Shown here: positions 16,681 through 24,715 of the stretch, piece by piece
How the letters are laid out: every line of letters starts with the position of its first letter
Position numbering within the stretch: the first letter of the stretch is position 1
DNA from: an uncultured Lachnospiraceae bacterium
Lineage (GTDB): Bacteria > Bacillota > Clostridia > Lachnospirales > Lachnospiraceae
Assembly: GCA_947588845.1 (NCBI GenBank)
Contig: CANQAR010000023.1
Coordinates: forward strand, 1 to 42,342
Length of the DNA: 42,342 nt
Reading direction: 5' to 3'
Translations under genes and position numbers: made by a program
Notes under the pieces: model-generated
Told to the model about the DNA's origin: nothing
The model's input: only the letters and a program-made list of their open reading frames with translations
Databases searched by the model: none

Positions 16681-17397
16681 ATGAAAGAAGGAAATCTGGA
16701 AGCAAAGCTGATAAGGATTAAGGACTGGTTCAGGAAATATCCGTTTATGATCGCGATTCTGTATACGGCCTTTTATCTTTTGGCTTTTGCGTGGCTGGAA
16801 GCAAATGTTGTACCCAAGTATATTATTCACTGCAGACTGGATGAGATGATCCCGTTTTGTGAGGAGTTCATCATACCGTACGTATTCTGGTTTGCCTATA
16901 TCCCGTTTGTGTTTATCTGGTTTCTGCGCCGGGGCTGGGAAGATTATTCCAGGCTGTGCCTGATGGTATTTTCAGGGCTTACGATCTGTCTCGGGATCTA
17001 TTATGTATTCCCGACAGGCCTGAATCTGCGTCTTGCAAACAGTGCGCATGAAACAGGATTTCTCTATAATATGGTGAGTTATCTGCGTGCGATCGATACG
17101 CCCACGAATGTCTGTCCGTCGATTCATGTCATGAACACGGTCATGGTATTTCAGGCGATCTGCAGCCTCAGGGATCTGAAATACAGAAAGCTTACGATCG
17201 CCGTTCACTTTGTGATTATGGTTTCCATCTGCGCTTCCACCGTATTTCTGGATCAGCATTCGCTTGTGGATGTTGTCTGCGGGATTATGATGAGCGTCGT
17301 CATACACGGCCTGGTTTATCAGGTTGAGTGGAAGGAAGAGCTGGCGCGCAGAAGAGCGAAGGGAAAGGCGAAGGCAAACATCAGCCGGGTTTCCTGA
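16681..17397 (+). CDS. PAP2-superfamily membrane phosphatase / phosphotransferase
   Basis: The 238-residue protein has several hydrophobic segments (about 20-45, 65-85, 95-120, 175-215), typical of integral PAP2 proteins. The catalytic blocks are visible: CPSIHVMNT near 145-153 is the middle PSxH motif, and STVFLDQHSLVDV near 185-197 supplies the second His and Asp. This is the PAP2_3/Aur1-like variant, where the classic SRxxxxxH is replaced by S-T-V. Such enzymes remove or transfer lipid phosphate groups. The ATG at 16681 has GGGGAG seven bases upstream and is preferred over a GTG six codons earlier. It is a single gene between a structured leader and tRNA-Gln. The exact lipid substrate is unknown. 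Confidence 0.85.
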   Translation: MKEGNLEAKLIRIKDWFRKYPFMIAILYTAFYLLAFAWLEANVVPKYIIHCRLDEMIPFCEEFIIPYVFWFAYIPFVFIWFLRRGWEDYSRLCLMVFSGLTICLGIYYVFPTGLNLRLANSAHETGFLYNMVSYLRAIDTPTNVCPSIHVMNTVMVFQAICSLRDLKYRKLTIAVHFVIMVSICASTVFLDQHSLVDVVCGIMMSVVIHGLVYQVEWKEELARRRAKGKAKANISRVS

Positions 17398-17437
17398 CAG
17401 GCGGCAAAAAAATTTTTAAAAAAAATGAAAAAAGTAC

Positions 17438-17466
17438 TTGCAATTTTCCAGGCAATGGGTTATAAT
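17438..17466 (+). promoter_or_regulatory. Promoter of tRNA-Gln
   Basis: TTGCAA (17438-17443), 17 bases, TATAAT (17461-17466): near consensus, 19 bases before the tRNA. Confidence 0.85.
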
Positions 17467-17485
17467 TCCTCTTGCGTGTGAATAA

Positions 17486-17557
17486 AGGGCTATCGCCAAA
17501 CGGTAAGGCAACGGACTCTGACTCCGTCATTTCAAGGTTCGAATCCTTGTAGCCCTG
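17486..17557 (+). tRNA. tRNA-Gln (anticodon CTG)
   Basis: A full cloverleaf can be drawn. The acceptor stem AGGGCTA/TAGCCCT is perfect over seven pairs. The D arm is GCCAAACGGTAAGGC, the anticodon stem ACGGA/TCCGT has loop CTCTGAC (anticodon CTG at 17518-17520), and the T arm is CAAGG-TTCGAAT-CCTTG. The discriminator base is G, as usual for Gln. CCA is not encoded. It reads CAG codons. Confidence 0.96.
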
Positions 17558-17564
17558 CTTAGAG

Positions 17565-17591
17565 AGAGTACCCGAAAGGGTGCTCTTTTTT
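17565..17591 (+). terminator. Terminator of tRNA-Gln
   Basis: AGAGTACCC (17565-17573), GAAA tetraloop, GGGTGCTCT (17578-17586) with one G-T pair, then a T-run to 17591. Confidence 0.9.
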
Positions 17592-17626
17592 ATCTCACAG
17601 GAAATTTCATCCTGTGAGATAAAAAA
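17586..17626. repeat. Perfect 17-bp inverted repeat before the thioesterase gene
   Basis: Arms 17586-17602 and 17610-17626 are exact complements around a seven-base loop. Its first T-run is also the tail of the tRNA terminator, so the two hairpins are mutually exclusive in one RNA. It lies 33 bases before the thioesterase start codon. Confidence 0.75.
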
Positions 17627-17659
17627 AGCCTGATAAAACTTTCGAAGGACTGATTACAT

Positions 17660-18376
17660 ATGAGTTATGAGTTTGAGAGCCGGATCCGATACAGTGAGAC
17701 CGGAGTGGACAAAAAACTGACCCTGGTGTCCATGGTTGATTATTTTCAGGACTGCACGACGTTTCATTCGGAGTCCTGCGGATATGGGATTGATTTTGTG
17801 GCAGGACAGGGAACTGCGTGGATGCTTCTCTCATGGCAGATTGATATAGCGCGTTACCCTGTACTGGGAGAAACCGTCCGGATATGGACCGCGCCTTATG
17901 CGTTCAAGGGATTTTACGGATACAGGAATTTTGCCCTGATCGACAGGAGCGGAGAATATCTGGCGAAGGCGAACAGCGTCTGGGTCTTTATGGACAAACA
18001 GACAGGAAGACCGTGCAGGCTCCGGCCGGAACATATTTCAGGATACGGGCAGGATACGAAACTGGATATGGAATATTTGTCAAGAAAGATCGGAATTCCG
18101 ACCGGCGGAGAGAAAAAAGAAGCTTTTCAGGTTCACAGATATCAGATCGATACGAACAATCACGTAAACAATGGACAGTATATCCGGATGGCCGAGGAGT
18201 ATCTGCCGGAAGGTGCCTTTGTGTCAAGGCTTCGGGTAGAGTACAGGAAGCAGGCGTATGTGAACGATACAATCGTGCCGATGGTGCTGTCCCGGGACAG
18301 GGAGATGATGGTGTCTCTGTGTGATCCGGAGGAGAAACCGTATGCTGTAGTAGCTTTTACGCTTGGGGAAGATTAA
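17660..18376 (+). CDS. Acyl-ACP thioesterase (FAT family)
   Basis: This 238-residue protein hydrolyses acyl-ACP to free fatty acid. Two hot-dog folds are visible. The first begins ESRIRYSETGVDKKLTLVSM and continues VDYFQDCTTFHSESCGYGIDF, the usual substrate-cavity helix. The second contains VHRYQIDTNNHVNNGQYIRM (about 154-173), whose Asp, Asn and His match the catalytic D-x-N-x-H region of bacterial FatA/FatB homologues. Length is standard. The ATG at 17660 follows GAAGGAC at a reasonable distance. It precedes the CvfB-like gene by about 40 bases, so the two may be co-transcribed. The chain-length specificity cannot be read from sequence. Confidence 0.9.
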   Translation: MSYEFESRIRYSETGVDKKLTLVSMVDYFQDCTTFHSESCGYGIDFVAGQGTAWMLLSWQIDIARYPVLGETVRIWTAPYAFKGFYGYRNFALIDRSGEYLAKANSVWVFMDKQTGRPCRLRPEHISGYGQDTKLDMEYLSRKIGIPTGGEKKEAFQVHRYQIDTNNHVNNGQYIRMAEEYLPEGAFVSRLRVEYRKQAYVNDTIVPMVLSRDREMMVSLCDPEEKPYAVVAFTLGED

Positions 18377-18413
18377 AATGTTTTTATAAAAATATATAAG
18401 GAGAATCAATCCA

Positions 18414-19250
18414 ATGCTGCTATTAGGAGAAAAACAGGAATTAGTCGTAGTGAAAGAGGTGACATTCGGAGTTTATCTTTCGGATGTGCCGGATGGGGAG
18501 GAGAAGGTTCTGCTTCCCAAAAAAGAAGTGCCGGAGGGGACGAAGCAGGGCGATGTCCTGAACGTATTTCTTTACAGGGATTCGAGGGACAGGCTGATTG
18601 CCACCATGAGAGAGCCGGCTCTGACACTTGGGAAGACAGCGGTGCTGAAAGTCAAAGAACTTTCAAAGATCGGTGCGTTTCTGGACTGGGGTCTTGAGAA
18701 AGATCTTCTGCTTCCGTTCCGGGAGCAGACATCGAAGCTTCAGACGGGCGACAGCTGTCTGGCGGCCCTGTATATCGACAAAAGCAGCCGCCTGTGTGCG
18801 ACGATGAAGGTCTATCATTATCTGGAGAAGAAGTCTCCTTACCATGTGGGAGATCAGGTGGATGGGCGCGTGTATGAGATCAGCGCAAACTTTGGAGCTT
18901 TTGTCGCTGTGGATGATAAATATACGGCGCTGATCCCGGCAAGAGAGGTTCCGTCCGGAATTAAGGCAGGGGATCTTATCCATGCGCGTGTGACCGGTGT
19001 GAAGGAGGACGGAAAGCTGGATCTGAGCATCCGGGAGAAAGCCTATCTGCAGATCGATGAGGACGCGGAGAATATCATGCAGGTGATCGACGAGTTTGAG
19101 GGAGTGCTCCCGTTCAACGACAAGGTTTCTCCGGAAATTATCAAAAGAGAGTTTGGACTGAGCAAAAACGCGTTTAAGCGTGCGGTTGGGAGACTGCTCA
19201 AACAGGGAAGGATTGAGATCACGGAAAACCGGATTCTTAAAGTAAAATAG
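18414..19250 (+). CDS. CvfB-like S1 RNA-binding protein
   Basis: The 278-residue protein has the layout of CvfB/YitL: repeated S1-like OB folds followed by a winged-helix end. An N-terminal OB domain reads VVVKEVTFGVYLSDVPDGEE. The second has VLKVKELSKIGAFLDWGLEKD and the third has GRVYEISANFGAFVAVDDKY. The C-terminal winged helix includes SPEIIKREFGLSKNAFKRAV then GRLLKQGRIEI. Family members bind RNA and influence virulence factors or translation; the exact role here is unknown. The ATG at 18414 has AAGGAG ten bases upstream. A strong terminator lies about 60 bases after the stop codon. Confidence 0.9.
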   Translation: MLLLGEKQELVVVKEVTFGVYLSDVPDGEEKVLLPKKEVPEGTKQGDVLNVFLYRDSRDRLIATMREPALTLGKTAVLKVKELSKIGAFLDWGLEKDLLLPFREQTSKLQTGDSCLAALYIDKSSRLCATMKVYHYLEKKSPYHVGDQVDGRVYEISANFGAFVAVDDKYTALIPAREVPSGIKAGDLIHARVTGVKEDGKLDLSIREKAYLQIDEDAENIMQVIDEFEGVLPFNDKVSPEIIKREFGLSKNAFKRAVGRLLKQGRIEITENRILKVK

Positions 19251-19311
19251 CAGTCTGCATATAAGAAAAACAGGTTCCGGAGAAGATCCGCAAAACAGAA
19301 GGGATAAAAAG

Positions 19312-19366
19312 AACGGCTTCGGCAAATACTGAAAACAGAAGGACAGTATTTGCGGGGCCGTTTTTT
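19312..19366 (+). terminator. Terminator after the CvfB-like gene
   Basis: ACGGC and GGCAAATACTG on the left pair with CAGTATTTGC and GCCGT on the right across a small internal loop, and six T residues follow. The repeat copy R2 begins directly after it. Confidence 0.85.
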
Positions 19367-19370
19367 CGTC

Positions 19371-19416
19371 TGATGCGCAGGCCCAGGCAGGAGGGAAAAC
19401 TGCCTCTTACTTGATC
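19371..19416 (+). repeat. Dispersed palindromic repeat, copy R2 (internally deleted)
   Basis: TGATGCGCAGGCCCAGGCA joins straight to GGAGGGAAAACTGCC and TTGATC. This is the left end of the first module fused to the second module, with the CAGCTG middle missing. Confidence 0.55.
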
Positions 19417-19437
19417 TGTAAAAAAGGAGTGAGGGTT

Positions 19438-19743
19438 TTGAATAGAAGATTTATTTTAAGATATCTGATTCTGATTGCGGTGCTGGCCGTTTGCGCCGGC
19501 GCGGCCTGGTACATGACGAATACGCCGGGCACACATGCCGCGGACACGGTGCTTGCGCGGGTGGGAAGCCGCATGGGGAAATACGCCGTACCGCAGAGAG
19601 ATTTGGTCGAGGAAACCGTTATGCAAAGAGCAGATTCCTGTGTGATGCAGGAAAAAATCCCGGCAGGGTACGGCGTGCTGCGCAGGAATGTTTCGCCGGA
19701 GTATGACGCGCCGGGAAAAAAACCGGAGGGCGGACTGTCATGA
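19438..19743 (+). CDS. Small single-pass membrane protein upstream of spoVAA
   Basis: The best start is TTG at 19438, with AAGGAG eight bases upstream, giving 101 residues; an ATG at 19411 would place the ribosome site inside the gene. The N-terminus MNRRFILRYLILIAVLAVC is a signal anchor (residues 1-24). The rest is a short extracytoplasmic domain containing VLARVGSRMGKYAVPQRDL and ending in a proline/glycine-rich tail. Its stop overlaps the spoVAA start (ATGA), so the two are translationally coupled and probably act in the same sporulation step. I do not recognise the family. The sporulation assignment is inferred from position. Confidence 0.8.
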   Translation: MNRRFILRYLILIAVLAVCAGAAWYMTNTPGTHAADTVLARVGSRMGKYAVPQRDLVEETVMQRADSCVMQEKIPAGYGVLRRNVSPEYDAPGKKPEGGLS

Positions 19744-20357
19744 CAGAGACTCTTTATCTGAAAATCGACAAGAATGTGCGGGCAAAAGGGAACCAGGTAT
19801 ATATAAGAGATATCGCGGAAATCTGCTGCGCGCAGAAGGCCGTTGAAAATAAAGTGAAAACCCTGCGGCTTCCCACGGAAATTATCAGGGGGCCGGGGCG
19901 TTATGTGTTTTCCGTGTTTGATGTGATCGAGGTGATCCAGCAGGAATATCCGAATCTGGAGATCAGCAGTCTGGGAGAAGCGGATTTTATCATCACCGTG
20001 GAGAAGGAACAGAACATGCCGGACGCATGGGTCTGGTGCAAGACGGTTTTTGTCTGCTTTCTCTCGTTTTTCGGGGCTGCCTTCTCGATCATGGCCTTCA
20101 ACAATGATGTCGGGATCACGACACTGTTCGGACAGCTCTACGAGCAGTTTACCGGCAATGCGTCGGACGGATTCACGATACTCGAGGTGACGTATTCCGT
20201 GGGAGTCGGCCTTGGGATCCTGCTGTTTTTCCATCATTTCGCGAGGAATCATGACAAGGCGGACCCGACGCCGCTGGAGATCGAGATGCGGACCTACGAG
20301 GACGATGTGGATACGACGCTGATCGAGTCCGGGAACCGGAAAGAAAAGACGCCCTGA
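19740..20357 (+). CDS. spoVAA: Stage V sporulation protein AA
   Basis: The 205-residue protein starts with the cytoplasmic domain typical of SpoVAA (TLYLKIDKNVRAKGNQVYIR then DIAEICC). Two hydrophobic segments follow, at about 97-118 (VWCKTVFVCFLSFFGAAFSI) and 140-165 (VTYSVGVGLGILLFF), and the C-terminus is acidic. In Bacillus SpoVA proteins move dipicolinic acid into the forespore and release it in germination. SpoVAA and SpoVAB are lacking in many clostridia. The start overlaps the upstream small gene. The next gene is spoVAB after 105 bases; no spoVAC, AD or AE follow here, so the rest of the SpoVA channel must be encoded elsewhere. Confidence 0.93.
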   Translation: MTETLYLKIDKNVRAKGNQVYIRDIAEICCAQKAVENKVKTLRLPTEIIRGPGRYVFSVFDVIEVIQQEYPNLEISSLGEADFIITVEKEQNMPDAWVWCKTVFVCFLSFFGAAFSIMAFNNDVGITTLFGQLYEQFTGNASDGFTILEVTYSVGVGLGILLFFHHFARNHDKADPTPLEIEMRTYEDDVDTTLIESGNRKEKTP

Positions 20358-20462
20358 AATCGGAGATATCATGGAGAAGGATGCCTTTAGCCTCTGGCAT
20401 CGGAACGGCCGTCGAAAAGAGATAGCGCAGAGAGGCAGAATCATAAGGAGGACAGCAGATAA

Positions 20463-20903
20463 ATGACAGAACAGATTTTTCTTGGAATTGTGGGATTTTC
20501 CTCCGGTTTTCTGGTCGCGGGAGGTGTCGTCGCGCTCATGATCGGCCTCGGCGTCATCACGCGCTTTATCGGAATCACGCACACGGCGAAACGGGTGGAA
20601 CTGTATGAGGACGCGATTCTGGCCGGAACGGCTGCAGGCACAATTCTGACCGTGTTTGATATAAAACCTCACGCAGTTATACCGGGTATCATCGGAGTGA
20701 CTGCGCTGGTTCTGTTCGGCGTGTTTATGGGACTGTTCGTCGGCGGCTGGATCATGGCTCTCGCGGAAGTCGTCAATGTGTTTCCCGTATTCTGCCGCAG
20801 GTTCGGCATTGTGAAAGGAATGAGCTGGCTTGTGATCGCGCTGGCGCTTGGGAAGACGGCGGGAAGTCTGATGCACTTCTATATGAGATGGGGGAAAGGA
20901 TAG
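20463..20903 (+). CDS. spoVAB: Stage V sporulation protein AB
   Basis: This 146-residue membrane protein has four hydrophobic segments: about 8-32 (IVGFSSGFLVAGGVVALMIG), 52-68, 73-100 (VIPGIIGVTALVLFGVFMGL) and 118-138. The order and the conserved RFIGITHTAKRVELYEDAI loop are those of SpoVAB. It is expected in the forespore membrane together with SpoVAA. The ATG at 20463 follows AAGGAGGACAGC. The gene closes the short spoVA segment and faces the AAA-ATPase gene. Identification is good; the biochemical role of AA and AB in the family is less clear than that of AC-AE. Confidence 0.93.
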   Translation: MTEQIFLGIVGFSSGFLVAGGVVALMIGLGVITRFIGITHTAKRVELYEDAILAGTAAGTILTVFDIKPHAVIPGIIGVTALVLFGVFMGLFVGGWIMALAEVVNVFPVFCRRFGIVKGMSWLVIALALGKTAGSLMHFYMRWGKG

Positions 20904-20960
20904 GAGTCAACGAAACAGGGACTGTCGGGAAAAGTATCAGCTGATCAGCGCTTTTTTTGG

Positions 20961-21005
20961 CATGATGCGCAGGCCCGCATGCGGAAATCAGCTGCCGCCG
21001 CGCAG
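20961..21005 (+). repeat. Dispersed palindromic repeat, copy R3
   Basis: ATGCGCAGGCCCGCATGCGG continues to AAATCAGCTGCCGCCGCGCAG. It lies between the convergent spoVAB and AAA-ATPase genes, just after a GCTGATCAGC palindrome with a T-run (20939-20958) that may be a terminator for spoVAB. Confidence 0.75.
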
Positions 21006-21025
21006 AGCATACTTTACGGCGGCCC

Positions 21026-22717
21026 TCACCCGATTAGTACATTTTTGCCCTCGAACGCGAACCCGTAACAGCGGATCTTTTCTTCCGGAAATCCGTTCGC
21101 GATAAGCTTCTGTTTATATTTTTTCTGTTCGATCTGCGCCAGCGCCGCGTGCACGGTATCGGCGAGGTCTTTCTCGTTTGCGTGACTGCGGACTTTAAAT
21201 TCCAGTATGACTGCTTTCAGACCGCTCTTTTTTGGTTCCAGCATAATGTCGTACCGACCGAATCCGCTCTCGCGATTGGAAGTGATGTGGTAACGGTCCG
21301 CCAGATCCACGATCAGCCCCAGAACAAAACCATGATAGAAACGTTCCGGCTCCGCCCTTTTTGACGGACGGCTCCCCGTGTCAAAAAAGCTGAATGTATT
21401 AAGCGCGACCCGGTTCATATATTCATTCATGGCTTCCACGTCATCAGCGAGCAGCGCCTTTATAAAATCATTGTAATCTGACCGTGCCGGTCCGAACCAC
21501 CGGCGTACCAGATTCTGAAACATTAATTTCACTTCAAGATTCGTGAGCTCCAGGTCGTATGACGGTTCCCAGTTTCCATCCGATATTTCGGGCTCTTTTT
21601 TCTGCTTTACTTTCAGATAACCTGCGGCGAGCAGGAGACTGAAAACCGCCGTTTCATCCTGATCCAGCTGACTGTACACAATCTGTTCGTCAATATCTGT
21701 CCGCAGCGTTTCTCCCTGGAGGAGTGATTCAAAAGCCAGCTTGATCTCCCTGCTTCCTTCTTTCAGAAGTGTTCCGATCAGACTGTTGCCGCTGGTATTC
21801 GCCCAGTATGGCTCAAATTTTCCTGTTTTCAGATAATTGAGGATGGACCACGGATTGTAGATGGATTTGATCTTGCCGAAACAGAATCCGTCATACCAGG
21901 TTCTCACGTTCTGTTCTTCGTCGGAAAGGTGGTACTCTTTCAGCGCTTCTTTTACCTCTGTTTCAGTAAATCCGAAACAATCCGCGTACAGGTCCGAGGT
22001 CGTCGTGACAACCACGAGATTATTCAGATCGGAAAAAACGGACTCACGGCTGACCCGCGTAATCCCGGTCATAAGCGCGCGCTCCATATAAGGATTTGTC
22101 TTAAAGGAAGCGTTGAACAGGCTTCGAATAAACGAGGTAAGCTGTTCCCAGTAGCCGCAGGCATAGGCTTCCTGCATCGGCGTGTCGTATTCATCCAGAA
22201 GAAGGATCACCTTTTTTCCGTAATATTTCGCGAGAAACTGTGAGAGTCTGTGCAGGGACATGGTGGCTGTCACCTCAGACATATCCATATCCACGCTGCA
22301 GAAATACTGCCGCTCCTTCTCTGTTAGTACGCCGCTTTCCATCAGAAATTCATGCTGACTGTACAGATCTGTGAGAAGCTGATAGATCCGCTCGCGGGCG
22401 GCCGCAAAAGAAGTTTCCTTTACCGTGGAAAATGATAGGCTGATCACCGGGAAAGTTCCCTGAAGAGAACGGAACTGTTTGTCTTCCCAGATGGAAAGCC
22501 CCTCGAATAACGCTCCCCTGCCGGCGTATTCAATGGAGAAGAATGCTTCTGTCATGCTGAGCGTCAGTGTTTTTCCGAAACGGCGCGGGCGGGTGATCAG
22601 CGTTACGCTGTCCTGGCTGTCCCACCATGCTTTAATAAAATGCGTTTTGTCAATGTAAAATACGCCGCTTTTTCTGACATCCGCAAAGTCCTGTTTTCCG
22701 ATTCCGACAACCCGCAT
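21026..22717 (-). CDS. AAA-ATPase-like / PD-(D/E)XK nuclease domain protein, copy 1
   Basis: This protein of 563 residues combines an N-terminal AAA-ATPase-like domain (PF09820 type) and a C-terminal DUF1703/PDDEXK_9 nuclease-like domain. The Walker A is LITRPRRFGKTLTLSM and the Walker B is ILLLDEYDTPM. The nuclease part reads SGFGRYDIMLEPKKSG then ILEFKVRS, giving the D...ExK set. The start at 22717 (MRVVGIGKQDF) has GGGGGA eight bases upstream; a longer frame to 22807 has no site and odd content. Families like this occur in many copies in gut Clostridia and Bacteroidota, with no proven role; defence or mobility has been suggested. Repeat R3 touches its 3' end. A related copy is at 37.2-38.9 kb. 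Confidence 0.9.
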   Translation of the reverse strand: MRVVGIGKQDFADVRKSGVFYIDKTHFIKAWWDSQDSVTLITRPRRFGKTLTLSMTEAFFSIEYAGRGALFEGLSIWEDKQFRSLQGTFPVISLSFSTVKETSFAAARERIYQLLTDLYSQHEFLMESGVLTEKERQYFCSVDMDMSEVTATMSLHRLSQFLAKYYGKKVILLLDEYDTPMQEAYACGYWEQLTSFIRSLFNASFKTNPYMERALMTGITRVSRESVFSDLNNLVVVTTTSDLYADCFGFTETEVKEALKEYHLSDEEQNVRTWYDGFCFGKIKSIYNPWSILNYLKTGKFEPYWANTSGNSLIGTLLKEGSREIKLAFESLLQGETLRTDIDEQIVYSQLDQDETAVFSLLLAAGYLKVKQKKEPEISDGNWEPSYDLELTNLEVKLMFQNLVRRWFGPARSDYNDFIKALLADDVEAMNEYMNRVALNTFSFFDTGSRPSKRAEPERFYHGFVLGLIVDLADRYHITSNRESGFGRYDIMLEPKKSGLKAVILEFKVRSHANEKDLADTVHAALAQIEQKKYKQKLIANGFPEEKIRCYGFAFEGKNVLIG

Positions 22718-22925
22718 GATATGTCCCCCTTTCGCGTATCGTTTTGCTTTGGCGCAATCCGCATGCTGTCCCGCATCTATTTTACGGTTTTGCCAGCAGT
22801 TTTGCAATCGGATTTCCGAATTTTCCTGGAAAAATATATATGGTAAAAAAGTATCTCCGTGTTATAATAAAAAAAGTCATAGGAAGGATTTCTGACGAAC
22901 TGACTTGAGGAGGAGAACTGTAAGT

Positions 22926-24596
22926 ATGAAAACAAGGGAAGAATTAAAACGGCATCTCGCGCAGATCGATCACAAGAGCTACAAGGCGTACAAGGAGCTC
23001 GAGGGAATGTACGAGTTTGGCGCGTACCGTCTGAGTATTGACCATGTGCAGGGGGATCCGTTCGCGACGCCGTCGCGGGTGAGGATTCTGTATAAAAATA
23101 CAGGAAATATAAAGGAAGAATTTTTCAGGACGAAAGCGCGCAAAGCGGCGGCGGAGGACTTTCTTCTGCGCAGGCTGCACCGAAGCCTGCGGGAGGCTTC
23201 CGGGGACGGCCGGAAGGGTTCCGGAAAGAGCGGGCTGATCACGGCCTGCCGGGTCGGGCAGGAAGTGTTGGAGAGGACGGCTGTTCTGCTTTCACGCGAT
23301 GTCATAGAGGCGAGGATTGAGGTGGGTTTCCCGGCCTACGGGCGTACGATCGCCGCGCGGGAGCTGGAGGAAATCCTGTTTCGCGCGCTTCCGGGAGCGG
23401 CGGAGCAGACGTTCGCGGTATGTCCGGATCTGGTGCGCGGTATGACCAGGGCTGTGGAGCTGGCGGACGATCAGGAATATATCCGGGAAGAACTGGAAAA
23501 GCGAGGGCTTGTCTCGTTTGTGGCGGACGGAGCGGTACTGCCGCGCGAGAGCGGAATTTCGCAGCGGCCGATGAAGGATGCCGTGAAGTTCAAAAGTCCG
23601 GACAGTCTGGCGGTGACGATGACGCTTCCGCATAAAGGGGAACTGAGAGGAATGGGCATCCGCCGCGGCGTCACGGTGATCGTGGGCGGCGGCTATCACG
23701 GCAAATCCACGCTGCTCAAAGCCATTGAGCGGGGCGTCTACAATCATATCAGCGGCGACGGCAGAGAGTACGTGATCACGGACCGGACAGCCTTTAAGCT
23801 CCGCGCAGAGGAGGGGAGATGTATTCATCAGGAGGATATCTCCATGTTTATCAGCCATCTGCCCAGCCGTGCGGATACGGTGCGCTTCGGGACAGAGAAC
23901 GCGAGCGGCAGCACCTCGCAGGCCGCAAACACGGTGGAGGCGCTCGCCTGCGGCAGCCGCGTGCTTCTGATTGATGAGGACACCTCCGCGACCAATTTCA
24001 TGGTCAGGGATGAGGTGATGGCCCGTCTGGTCGCCGACGAGAAGGAGCCGATCACGCCGTTTATCCGGAAGGTGCGCGCTCTGTACCAGGCGCTCGGAGT
24101 CTCGACGGTGCTGGTCGTGGGAAGCTCGGGAGCGTATCTTTCGGTGGCGGACACCGTCGTGCAGATGGACTGCTACGAGGCGAGGGATGTGACGGAGAAG
24201 GCGAAGAAGATCGCGCAGGAGCAGGCGGTGATACCGGATGAGCCGGTGCAGAAGAAGGAATGGATCCGCTATCCGGTGCGCAAAAAGAGAATAGAAAAAA
24301 TGCGTGTCCACGGGTGGGATACACTCTCACTTGACCGGTCGGAGATTGATCTGCGCTATCTGGAACAGATTACGGATGAGACGCAGACGGCCGCGCTCGG
24401 CTATATTCTTCAGTACGTTCTGGAGCGCCTGGCGGACGGCAGAAAGAGCGCGGCGGCGCTTGCGCATGAGGCATTTGTCCGGCAGGAGCAAAACGGCCTT
24501 GTATCCATGGTCCCGCCGAATTACGGGGCGGGAGCACCTGCGGCTGTGCGCGAGCAGGAAATACTTGCGGGACTTGCTCGGTACCGGCTGCTGTGA
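22926..24596 (+). CDS. Predicted ATPase of the ABC class
   Basis: The 556-residue protein matches the 'predicted ABC-class ATPase' family (PF09818 type). A Walker A-like loop VIVGGGYHGKSTLLKAI is near 250-266, with the H-G-K-S form typical of this family. A Walker B-like block VLLIDEDTSATNFMVRDE is near 340-357. The N-terminal part (KREELKRHLAQ-type start, ending in YKNTG) is the family's own domain. The C-terminus is rich in charged helices. The ATG at 22926 follows a GAGGAGGAG stretch; a TTG seven codons earlier lies inside that site and is rejected. A TATAAT at 22863-22868 is a likely -10. The biological role of this family is unknown. Confidence 0.9.
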   Translation: MKTREELKRHLAQIDHKSYKAYKELEGMYEFGAYRLSIDHVQGDPFATPSRVRILYKNTGNIKEEFFRTKARKAAAEDFLLRRLHRSLREASGDGRKGSGKSGLITACRVGQEVLERTAVLLSRDVIEARIEVGFPAYGRTIAARELEEILFRALPGAAEQTFAVCPDLVRGMTRAVELADDQEYIREELEKRGLVSFVADGAVLPRESGISQRPMKDAVKFKSPDSLAVTMTLPHKGELRGMGIRRGVTVIVGGGYHGKSTLLKAIERGVYNHISGDGREYVITDRTAFKLRAEEGRCIHQEDISMFISHLPSRADTVRFGTENASGSTSQAANTVEALACGSRVLLIDEDTSATNFMVRDEVMARLVADEKEPITPFIRKVRALYQALGVSTVLVVGSSGAYLSVADTVVQMDCYEARDVTEKAKKIAQEQAVIPDEPVQKKEWIRYPVRKKRIEKMRVHGWDTLSLDRSEIDLRYLEQITDETQTAALGYILQYVLERLADGRKSAAALAHEAFVRQEQNGLVSMVPPNYGAGAPAAVREQEILAGLARYRLL

Positions 24597-24715
24597 CGGA
24601 AAACGTTTCGCAGAGGGGTTGTGGGATATTTTCTGACAACCACCGTCAGGATGACGTTTCCGCACGCAGGTTTTAACGGGATTTAACAAGAGAAGTATGG
24701 CAAGGAGGGAGACGC

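Noticed and set aside
19407-20876. 489-codon minus-strand frame opposite spoVAA-spoVAB
   Set aside because: Real sporulation genes lie on the other strand with good ribosome sites; the frame is a shadow.
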